A stretch of 5,147 bases of DNA from Planctomycetales bacterium (GTDB taxonomy: Bacteria; Planctomycetota; Planctomycetia; Pirellulales; Thermoguttaceae). A program made the position numbers and the translations under genes. The notes under the pieces are model-generated. The model was given only the letters and a program-made list of their open reading frames with translations, had not been told where the DNA came from and ran no database searches. Positions 1 to 5,030 of the stretch are shown here, one piece after another; the stretch's first letter is position 1; each line of letters opens with the position of its first letter. The stretch spans positions 1-5,147 of the forward strand of contig SKJM01000621.1 of NCBI GenBank assembly GCA_007122045.1, read 5' to 3'.

Positions 1-797
1 AGCTCCTGGAGGGCGGGGGATACTTCCCTGTGTTGCGGCGGGGATGGGGACCGTCCCCTCCGCTCGGCCACGAGGATGGCGTTGGCGCGCCCAGGGCGGT
101 CGAGCCGGTCGGCGAGCCAATCGAGCGGCACGTAGGCGTTCCGCGGCAGGTGCTGGATGGCTTGCAGTCCGAACCGGCCGAGGCCCTCGTTCGGCACGAC
201 GCCGGCCACCTCCAGCCGCGCGGTGCCCACGGTCTCGTGCCGCCGGCCCAGCGGGTTCTCGGCGGGGATGTCGCCCGGCTGCGGCAGGCGCAGCAGGACG
301 GCGTCGCCGGGCTGCACGCCCAGCGCGCCGGCCGCCGCCCGGTTGAGCACCACCTGGCGCGGGCCGGGCAGAACCGGGGGCTCGCCGCGAGAAGCGGGCG
401 GTCCGCTTTCGCCCGCCCCTTCGCCCAACTGCCAGAACCGCTCGTCGCACCCGACCAGGTTCACGTCGTTGACGCGCGCCGGCCGGTCCGGATCGGGGTT
501 TTCCAGGCTGGCTTCGAGCAGGATGGCCGGCACGGCGGCGTCGAAGGCCGGCGGGAACTCCGGCGCGGCGGCCAGTTCCTCGGCCAATTCCCGGCGGAAG
601 AACCGATCGCTCACCAGCACGTGGTCGATGCGCCCCAGCCGGTCGAGCACCAGGAACCGCAGGCTGCCGCGCATCGAATCGCCCACCAGCAGGGCGCCGG
701 TGAGCACCGCGGCGGCCACCGCCACCCCGGCGGCCACGGCAAGGTGCGTGCGCCAATAGTGGCGAAGCGAGGCGAGGATGAGCCGGAGTTCCGACAT
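1..797 (-). CDS. FtsX/MacB-type ABC transporter permease, N-terminal 265 residues (runs off window)
   Basis: Read on the minus strand from ATG at 797, the frame stays open to base 1, so the C-terminal part lies outside the window. The protein begins MSELRLILASLRHYWRTHLA. One hydrophobic helix follows at about residues 19-38, then GDSMRGSLR, the usual entry into the extracytoplasmic MacB-like core domain. Residues about 48-245 are soluble and proline- and acid-rich, as expected for that domain (for example a Gly-Val-Gln-Pro-Gly-Asp turn near 157-163). Known family members have further membrane helices after this domain; none is visible here. The start lies 10 bp after the stop of the ATPase gene, so the two are almost certainly co-transcribed and form one complex. 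No clear Shine-Dalgarno precedes the ATG, so translational coupling is plausible. Residues 245-257 are Arg/Ser/Pro/Gln-rich and carry a repeat palindrome in frame. The substrate cannot be told; lipoprotein or envelope export is a guess from the family. Confidence 0.85.
   Translation of the reverse strand, partial: MSELRLILASLRHYWRTHLAVAAGVAVAAAVLTGALLVGDSMRGSLRFLVLDRLGRIDHVLVSDRFFRRELAEELAAAPEFPPAFDAAVPAILLEASLENPDPDRPARVNDVNLVGCDERFWQLGEGAGESGPPASRGEPPVLPGPRQVVLNRAAAGALGVQPGDAVLLRLPQPGDIPAENPLGRRHETVGTARLEVAGVVPNEGLGRFGLQAIQHLPRNAYVPLDWLADRLDRPGRANAILVAERRGRSPSPPQHREVSPALQE
46..58. repeat. GGGGACCGTCCCC palindrome inside the permease gene
   Basis: This is a perfect 6+1+6 bp palindrome differing only at the central base from the GGGGACTGTCCCC cores near 1974-2105. 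It is translated in frame as residues about 247-251 of the permease (Gly-Arg-Ser-Pro-Ser), within a short low-complexity stretch. A looser partner, GGGATACTTCCC, lies about 25 bp to the left. The copy looks like a dispersed repeat that landed in a tolerant loop of the coding sequence. Confidence 0.6.
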
Positions 798-807
798 AAT
801 GCAAATT

Positions 808-1488
808 CTACGCGTCAAGCGGCTTCAAGGTGCCGTCGTCCAGTTCAAACTGTTGCGCCATCAACCCGGCCAGCCGCTCGCTGTGCGTGACGACCAGCAG
901 GATCATCTGTTCCTGCTCGTGCAGTGCCAGCAACAGTTCCCCGATCCGCCCCGCCGTGGTCCGGTCGAGGTTGCCGGTCGGCTCGTCGGCCAGCAGGACG
1001 GCCGGGCGGCAGATGAGCGCGCGGGCCAGGGCCACGCGCTGCCGCTCGCCGCCGGAGAGTTCGGCCGGCCGGTGTTCGAGCCGGTGGCCCAGCCCCACCC
1101 GGTCGATCAACTCGCGCGCCCGGCCGGTACTTTCCGCCGAGGTCGCCCCGGCCGCCACGGTGGGCACCAGCACGTTTTCCAGCACCGTGCATTGCGGCAG
1201 TAAGTGATGGTCCTGGAAGACGAACCCGATGCGCTCGTTGCGGAAGGCGGCCAGGCGCGGCTCGTCGAGCCCGGCCGGATCGAGCCCGTCCAACAGCACG
1301 CGGCCCGAGGTGGGATGCTCCAACGTGCCGATAATGCTCAACAGCGTGCTCTTTCCCGACCCGCTCGGCCCGACGATCGCGACCGACTGTCCGGCGGCGG
1401 CGGCGAACGACACGTCGCGCAGCACGGTGAGCCGGTCGGCGCGCGTCGGATAATCCTTGGCAATATGTTCGACTTGCAGTTGGGCCAT
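808..1488 (-). CDS. ABC transporter ATP-binding protein, LolD/MacB type
   Basis: This 226-residue ATPase powers an FtsX-type transporter by ATP binding and hydrolysis at the cytoplasmic face of the inner membrane. All canonical motifs are intact: Walker A GPSGSGKST at 40-48, Q-loop Gln92 (VFQDHHLLPQ), signature LSGGERQR at 144-151, Walker B LLADEP at 165-170 followed by TGNLD, and the switch His202 (VVTHS). Length and motif spelling (ADEPTGNLD, LSGGERQR) fit the LolD/MacB/FtsE-like group rather than importers. I chose ATG at 1488 because MAQLQVEHI opens the conserved first beta-strand. The frame can be extended to a TTG at 1551, but that adds 21 unconserved-looking residues. No strong Shine-Dalgarno precedes either start. 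The stop at 808 is 10 bp before the partner permease. The specific substrate is unknown. Confidence 0.95.
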   Translation of the reverse strand: MAQLQVEHIAKDYPTRADRLTVLRDVSFAAAAGQSVAIVGPSGSGKSTLLSIIGTLEHPTSGRVLLDGLDPAGLDEPRLAAFRNERIGFVFQDHHLLPQCTVLENVLVPTVAAGATSAESTGRARELIDRVGLGHRLEHRPAELSGGERQRVALARALICRPAVLLADEPTGNLDRTTAGRIGELLLALHEQEQMILLVVTHSERLAGLMAQQFELDDGTLKPLDA

Positions 1489-1607
1489 GGGTCGAGGGGC
1501 GGTGCTGTGGTGTATCGTTTCAGGGGCCGGCTGGTGACTGGCTTCGGTCAAGCGGCGCTATTTTCAGGGAAAGACGATGGCCGAACAATGGACCTCTCCC
1601 CCTACCG

Positions 1608-1627
1608 CCCGAAGGGGGCTGTGCCCC
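1608..1627 (-). repeat. Degenerate, inverted copy of the GGGGACTGTCCCC repeat
   Basis: CCCGAAGGGG at 1608-1617 is exactly the reverse complement of CCCCTTCGGG in the 25-bp units at 2052-2110. The following GCTGTGCCCC replaces GACAGTCCCC, so the orientation is opposite to the tandem array. The segment also forms a perfect hairpin, GGGGC-TGT-GCCCC (1615-1627). It lies upstream of the transporter operon, and if transcription starts near 1666 it would be in the leader RNA. Confidence 0.45.
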
Positions 1628-1672
1628 GCGAACCGTTACTGCCGGGCCGGGCGTCGGCTAGCGCCCACTTCC

Positions 1673-1678
1673 ATTATA
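1673..1678 (-). promoter_or_regulatory. Possible -10 box (TATAAT) for the transporter operon
   Basis: On the minus strand the sequence reads GAATATAATGG, a consensus sigma-70 -10 hexamer in an AT-rich patch within GC-rich DNA. It would give a leader of about 180 nt before the ATG at 1488. No recognisable -35 lies 16-18 bp upstream (the bases there read CTTTCC), so support is weak. Confidence 0.25.
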
Positions 1679-1821
1679 TTCCATTTTGGCCCGGGGAAAG
1701 GGCGCTGCCTTGCCACGTTCCACGTGCACGACCTGCTCGTGGTCAGTCGCCAGTGAACGGCTCGGTCGCAGTTCTCGAAAAAATCGCGCCAGGTTGGTCG
1801 GAGGCTGTCCAACCGCATCGG

Positions 1822-1827
1822 TATAAT
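1822..1827 (+). promoter_or_regulatory. Possible -10 box (TATAAT) on the plus strand
   Basis: GGTATAATGAA is a consensus -10 hexamer facing the plus-strand gene at 2206. TTGGTC at 1794-1799 is the nearest -35-like hexamer, but the 22-bp spacer is too long. If it is used, the transcript would carry a leader of about 370 nt that includes the inverted repeat and the tandem array. Confidence 0.2.
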
Positions 1828-1973
1828 GAAATCACGGCCGGCGCGGCGAGCAGGATAGCGACGACCGGCCGAGAATTCCCCGGCTGCCAGGGGGGATTGA
1901 CACGTCGGTTATACTGTCGGCTATTTCGGCAAGCGACCGGCGCCGGGAAAAGAAACGCCCGAACGTTCGCGGC

Positions 1974-2055
1974 GGGGACTGTCCCAATTTTCGCGGCGGC
2001 GAAGGTATTCCCTCGTGGATAACGTCATATTCGCCGCGAAAATGGGACTGTCCCC
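1974..2055. repeat. Large inverted repeat carrying the GGGGACTGTCCC motif at both ends
   Basis: The left arm at 1974-1998 starts GGGGACTGTCCC and ends TTTTCGCGGCG. The right arm at 2032-2055 is its reverse complement apart from one mismatch at the palindrome centre and a one-base length difference. The arms enclose a 33-base loop (1999-2031). The outer 12-13 bp are themselves palindromic, so each end can fold alone or the arms can pair with each other. The right arm runs directly into the tandem array. There is no T-run, so a simple terminator is unlikely; a REP-like or miniature mobile unit is possible. Confidence 0.7.
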
Positions 2056-2117
2056 TTCGGGTGGCCGGGGGACTGTCCCCTTCGGGTGGCCGGGGGACTG
2101 TACCCTTCGGGTGGCCG
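2044..2117 (+). repeat. Tandem array of three 25-bp units
   Basis: The unit begins GACTGTCCCCTTCGGGTGG and closes with CCGGGG. Copies start at 2046, 2071 and 2096, exactly 25 bp apart. The first two are identical; the third has C to A in the core (GTACCC) and stops after 22 bp at the GTGGCCG. Each junction rebuilds GGGGACTGTCCCC, an odd-length palindrome. The array ends about 90 bp before the ATG of the next gene. Confidence 0.9.
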
Positions 2118-2191
2118 CACGCTCCGGCCGGCGCGAGCGTCGAAAATGCCCGAGAACCCCGACCGTTCCGCTCACCATTTCGCACAACCCA

Positions 2192-2197
2192 AAAGGA
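2192..2197 (+). promoter_or_regulatory. Ribosome binding site for the gene at 2206
   Basis: AAAGGA lies 8 nt before the ATG at 2206. It fixes the start at MKTAKTAESS and rules out the in-frame upstream ATG at 2086, which would translate the tandem repeat. Confidence 0.7.
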
Positions 2198-2205
2198 ACC
2201 GAGCC

Positions 2206-2835
2206 ATGAAAACCGCCAAAACCGCCGAGTCCTCCAAGACCGCCGAAGCCGCCGAAACCGCCGAAGCCTACTCGCAAGTGATTGCCAAGACCGCCGGGAT
2301 GGTCGGCGACCGATCGGTCCAGCGCCTGGCCGCAGAGCATGGCCTGCACGTCCTGGACGTTACCTGGGAAGACACGGCCCGGTTCGACTCCTCGGCCGTC
2401 GGGTCCAACATCAGCGACATGACCATCCAGATCCAGCACTAGATCCCCGGCACCGACCGCTTCGGCCTGACCTGCATGCCGGTCATCCGCTACCCGAACT
2501 TCACCGATCTCAGCGGCGACAAGGCCACCAGCAACGGCGTTGTTTCCGAAGCCGACATGGCCGACATCGCCGAGCAGGTCGGCCGCGTGTACCGGCAGGC
2601 CGACTACGTGGGCAGCCTGGTCATCGACGGCCCGACCGGCCGTCCCACCGAGCACTCCGGCCCCCACTCCGAACCGCCCGACTGGTGGGACACCTTCTGG
2701 GCCCGCCACCTGCAGAACACCGGCCAAACCCGCGCCCAAGCCCTCGCCACCCTCGAAAAGCTCCTCGGCCGTCGCCTCCACACCGCCACGCTGGAGGAGG
2801 CGGAAGCGGCGTTTGGGAAGGGGGTACAGGGATGA
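2206..2835 (+). pseudogene. Unrecognised protein gene interrupted by an in-frame TAG (codon 79)
   Basis: From the ATG at 2206 the frame gives 78 residues, meets TAG at 2440-2442, then runs on in the same frame for 130 more codons to TGA at 2833-2835. Residues 2-21 are Lys/Glu-Thr-Ala repeats. Residues 22-78 (for example GMVGDRSVQRLAAEHGLHVL) look globular. After the stop the frame continues with GTDRFGLTCMPVIRYPNF, then a tryptophan-rich PDWWDTFWARH and a helical C-terminus ending EEAEAAFGKGVQG. Third codon positions remain strongly G/C on both sides of the stop, so the frame was under selection until recently. TAG sits where CAG (Gln) would differ by one C-to-T change. The ATG at 2476 has no ribosome binding site, so the second half is unlikely to be made independently. 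I see no signal peptide, membrane helix or catalytic motif. Alternatives are a sequencing error, a real 78-residue product, or stop readthrough. The function is unknown. Confidence 0.6.
2209..2268 (+). repeat. 9-bp (three-codon) minisatellite at the 5' end of the gene
   Basis: Six full units plus a partial one of the form AAAACCGCC / GAAGCCGCC / GAAACCGCC encode (Lys/Glu)-(Thr/Ala)-Ala triplets. One diverged unit, GAGTCCTCC, gives Glu-Ser-Ser. The period equals three codons, so copy number can change without a frameshift. The array starts directly after the ATG, making a low-complexity charged N-terminal extension. Confidence 0.75.
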
Positions 2836-2850
2836 GCCAACGATTTGCAG

Positions 2851-2868
2851 CCGAATGCTTCGGTTTTT
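2851..2868 (+). terminator. Small hairpin plus T-run after the broken gene
   Basis: CCGAA-TGC-TTCGG is a perfect 5-bp stem with a 3-nt loop followed immediately by TTTTT, 15 bases after the TGA at 2833-2835. The geometry matches a Rho-independent terminator, but the stem is short and has two A-T pairs. Confidence 0.4.
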
Positions 2869-3139
2869 AGCACTTCGGCCTCCAGGTGTACGCTAAGCCA
2901 ATGTAGTAGGCACACGCCGCTGTGCCGTCCCCAAGCCAACAAGCAAAGGAGTTTGCGCCGTAACTGTTCAGCCGAATGAAGTGGCGCGGCACAAAGAGGA
3001 AAATGGGAAAAGCAACCCCCACTCCAGAGGGTAGGTTGACAGCAATATCCGGTTTCGCGACCATGGTGGGTAGCTGCCGGTTTGCAGCGGTTCGGCCCAT
3101 TGTGGAAAAGGCTTTTGGCCTGTGGTTTGATGTGCCCAT
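2867..3139 (-). CDS. Weak 90-residue open frame, possible gene remnant
   Basis: The minus-strand frame runs from ATG at 3139 to TAA at 2867. The first 30 residues look non-coding. The last 55 or so alternate hydrophobic stretches (GVGVAFPIFLFVPRHFIRLN, then AYYIGLAYTW near the end), which could be beta-strands of a membrane barrel's C-terminus. There is no convincing ribosome binding site, no recognised family, and the stop overlaps the T-run of the putative plus-strand terminator. It may be chance or the decayed 3' end of an older gene. Confidence 0.15.
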   Translation of the reverse strand: MGTSNHRPKAFSTMGRTAANRQLPTMVAKPDIAVNLPSGVGVAFPIFLFVPRHFIRLNSYGANSFACWLGDGTAACAYYIGLAYTWRPKC

Positions 3140-3164
3140 CGGCGCTCATATGTGACGGGAGTAC

Positions 3165-3245
3165 ATGCGATGGATGACAGCGGCCCACCACGAATGGCCG
3201 CAAAGCAACCGACATCGAAGAACAGAATCCTTACTGGAGGCATGA
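3165..3245 (+). CDS. Possible 26-residue leader peptide before the GmrSD-type gene
   Basis: ATG at 3165 opens a short frame (MRWMTAAHHEWPQSNRHRRT and six more residues) ending at TGA 3243-3245, 3 nt before the ATG of the next gene. GGGAG at 3157-3161 is a Shine-Dalgarno-like match, but only 3 nt from this ATG (12 nt from the in-frame ATG at 3174). The frame covers the Shine-Dalgarno of the downstream gene, so its translation could be coupled to it. The evidence is positional only. Confidence 0.15.
   Translation: MRWMTAAHHEWPQSNRHRRTESLLEA
3236..3240 (+). promoter_or_regulatory. Ribosome binding site for the GmrSD-type gene
   Basis: GGAGG lies 8 nt before the ATG at 3249, which sets that start. 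The nearer ATG at 3242 is only 1 nt from it and in another frame. Confidence 0.8.
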
Positions 3246-3248
3246 CCT

Positions 3249-5030
3249 ATGGAAGTCAACCCCGAAAAGCAGAACATCAACAGGCTGTTCTCGACGACGA
3301 ACTACCACATCGACTTCTACCAGCGCGAGTACAAGTGGAAGGACGATGAAGTGAAGCGGCTGATCGAGGACATCTTCTACCACTTCGAGCAGTCATACGC
3401 CAAGCACGCCGACCTCGACCCGACCGAGGCGAATGTCGCGGCGAACTACTCGTGGTATTACCTGAACACCTACATCACGAACAAGACGGACGGACGCATC
3501 TTCGTGGTCGACGGGCAGCAGCGGCTCACCACGCTGACGCTGATGCTCATCGCCCTGTACCACATGTGTGCCCCGAATCGCCTCGACTCGCTCGAATTGC
3601 GCGATTGGCTCAAAGCGAAGATCGTGGGAATTGGCGTGGGCGGAAAGCGGCAGTTCTGGATGGCCCACAGCAAACGCGAGCCCCTGATGCAGGCGCTCTT
3701 CACAGGCGATACGCCCGCGGCAGACATGATCGACGACGGCATCACGGCCCGGCACATCATCGAGAATTACGCGCTGATCGACAAAGAGCTGTCAGCCCGG
3801 CTACCGACCCGGCACAAGCTCGAAACGTTCGTCTACTACTTCCTCTGCATGGTCGTCATCATCAATCTGGAAGTGGCCCGGACCGACGTGCCCATGGTGT
3901 TCGAGGTGATCAACGACCGCGGCGTGCGGCTCCAGCCTTACGAAATCCTCAAAGGCAAGCTCCTCGGGCAGATCGACAAGGGCGAGGTAAACGATTACGC
4001 CGACATCTGGGACGCCTCGCTGCACGACCTCGAGGCCCGCGCTGAAGACGAGGTCGATACCTTCTTCCGCACCTACCTGCGCGCGCACTTCGCGGACACG
4101 CGCAAGCAGGGTCAGTCGTTCGACGGGCCCTACCACCGCGCCATTTTCGACTCGCCGTGCGAAGATGCGCTCCACTTGAAACGCAACGCCCAAGGTGTCA
4201 AGGCGTTTCTCAAGGGGCCATTCCAGTACTATGCCCGCCTGTTTCTCAAGGTTCGCCGTCTTGGCGATGACCCCAACTCGGCCATTCCCGAGTGCTACTA
4301 CAGCTCGCAACTGAACCGCATGGACGGCCACGTCATGCTGGCGGTTGCTGTATGTGGCATCGCGGATCCCGAGGAGGATGCCAAAATACGCGCCGTCGCC
4401 AGGGCATTCGACCGCGCCTACGTCATGCTGCAACTGAACCGCGCCTACGACAGCAACCAGTTCCAGGAACTGCTGTACACCCTCCACCCCCTGCTGCGCG
4501 GGTGCCCCAGCGACGACATCGAGCGCCGCGTCGACGAACGCATCCTGGCCGAGATCAACGACCGCCGCAATACGAATGCCGCGTCGCTGCTATCGTACGC
4601 CCAGTTCAAGCTGGTCGGCTACGGCGACTTCAACACCCGATTCCTTCGCTACTTCCTCGCCCGCATTGAAGCATTCATCGCGGCCGGCCTGGGCAGCAAT
4701 CTTCACGATACACTGTGGAACTACGTGTGTGGCGTCGGCCGCGGCAACGCCTACCACGTTGAGCACATTCTTTCCCGCAACGACGAAAGCCGAGAGCGAT
4801 TCCAAGGTGCGGACGGCCAGCCCGACGAGGCGTTATTCGAGACCGAACGGAATCGGTTCGGCGGCCTGCTCTTGCTGAAGGGCCAAGACAACCAGTCGTC
4901 GGGCAACGAGCCCTACGCCGACAAGCTTCGCACCTACACGGCCAGCGCCCCCTACCTCGCCCTCCCCATATCGCGCCCCCTCACCCTCCGCGGACGAAGC
5001 CCGCCTCCACCTCCGCCGCAGCTGGGATGA
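3249..5030 (+). CDS. GmrSD-type DUF262/DUF1524 protein, probable type IV restriction-like defence nuclease, C-terminus altered
   Basis: The 593-residue protein has the two-part layout of the GmrSD family, whose studied members (GmrSD, SspE, BrxU) cut or nick modified or foreign DNA using an N-terminal NTP-dependent DUF262 domain and a C-terminal HNH-like DUF1524 domain. In DUF262 I see FYQREYKW at 23-30, the hallmark DGQQRLTT at 88-95, and FEVINDRGVRLQPYEILKGK at 218-237. A mostly helical middle covers about 240-490. DUF1524 starts at YHVEHILSRN (502-511; His503, His506), then NRFGGLLLL at 535-543, Asn548/Asn553 and Lys559. No signal peptide or membrane helix is seen. Family members normally continue well past the Lys-x-x-x-Tyr segment. 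Here the sequence turns into a Pro/Arg-rich tail (about 568-593) that is antisense to the converging gene, so the natural C-terminus seems lost. Base composition is less GC-rich than the transporter genes, suggesting transfer. No partner defence gene is visible. Family assignment is firm; activity is uncertain. Confidence 0.88.
   Translation: MEVNPEKQNINRLFSTTNYHIDFYQREYKWKDDEVKRLIEDIFYHFEQSYAKHADLDPTEANVAANYSWYYLNTYITNKTDGRIFVVDGQQRLTTLTLMLIALYHMCAPNRLDSLELRDWLKAKIVGIGVGGKRQFWMAHSKREPLMQALFTGDTPAADMIDDGITARHIIENYALIDKELSARLPTRHKLETFVYYFLCMVVIINLEVARTDVPMVFEVINDRGVRLQPYEILKGKLLGQIDKGEVNDYADIWDASLHDLEARAEDEVDTFFRTYLRAHFADTRKQGQSFDGPYHRAIFDSPCEDALHLKRNAQGVKAFLKGPFQYYARLFLKVRRLGDDPNSAIPECYYSSQLNRMDGHVMLAVAVCGIADPEEDAKIRAVARAFDRAYVMLQLNRAYDSNQFQELLYTLHPLLRGCPSDDIERRVDERILAEINDRRNTNAASLLSYAQFKLVGYGDFNTRFLRYFLARIEAFIAAGLGSNLHDTLWNYVCGVGRGNAYHVEHILSRNDESRERFQGADGQPDEALFETERNRFGGLLLLKGQDNQSSGNEPYADKLRTYTASAPYLALPISRPLTLRGRSPPPPPPQLG

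Larger units (their letters stand above)
1489..2205. other. Intergenic region between divergent transcription units, repeat-rich
   Basis: No open frame here has coding character on either strand. Candidate frames are arginine-, proline- and glycine-rich translations of repeats or have no ribosome binding site. The region separates the minus-strand transporter operon from the plus-strand gene at 2206. It holds a degenerate repeat copy (1608-1627), AT-rich patches resembling -10 boxes on both strands, a 25-nt inverted repeat (1974-2055) and a tandem 25-bp array (2044-2117). Promoters for both flanking units should lie here. Confidence 0.7.
2836..3248. other. Spacer of lower GC before the GmrSD-type gene
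   Basis: About 410 bp with no confident gene. GC over 2881-3240 is about 56% by hand count, well below the transporter genes. It begins with a possible terminator (2851-2868), contains a weak 90-codon minus-strand frame (3139 to 2867), and ends with a possible leader peptide and a strong Shine-Dalgarno for the gene at 3249. TTGACA occurs at 3036-3041, but no matching -10 follows at 16-18 bp, so the promoter of the downstream gene is not identified. Confidence 0.6.

Noticed and set aside
30..890. Long plus-strand open frame of 286 residues over the transporter genes
   Set aside because: It is antisense to the permease (clear membrane helix and family-like N-terminus), has no domain-like features and is explained by high GC.
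1489..1551. Longer ATPase N-terminus from TTG at 1551
   Set aside because: The added residues are not family-like, and ATG at 1488 opens the conserved first strand directly.
1897..1925. TTGACA at 1897-1902 with TATACT at 1910-1915 as a plus-strand promoter
   Set aside because: The spacer between them is only 7 bp, and at 17 bp from TTGACA the bases GCTATT are a poor -10.
1204..2022. Plus-strand open frame of 272 residues
   Set aside because: It starts antisense to the ATPase and runs through intergenic repeats; composition is Arg/Gly/Pro-rich and no ribosome binding site or motif is seen.
2044..2117. CRISPR array
   Set aside because: The 25-bp units abut directly with no unique spacers, and no cas genes are present.
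1921..2781. Minus-strand open frame of 286 residues rich in Gly-Phe-Gly
   Set aside because: It is the antisense of the minisatellite and of the plus-strand gene at 2206, which has the better ribosome binding site and natural residue usage; the frame also reads through the tandem repeat.
2476..2835. Independent gene starting at ATG 2476
   Set aside because: No ribosome binding site precedes it, and coding-like sequence extends in frame upstream to the TAG and beyond it.
3036..3064. TTGACA upstream of the nuclease gene as a -35 box
   Set aside because: No -10-like hexamer lies 16-18 bp downstream (GACCAT or similar).
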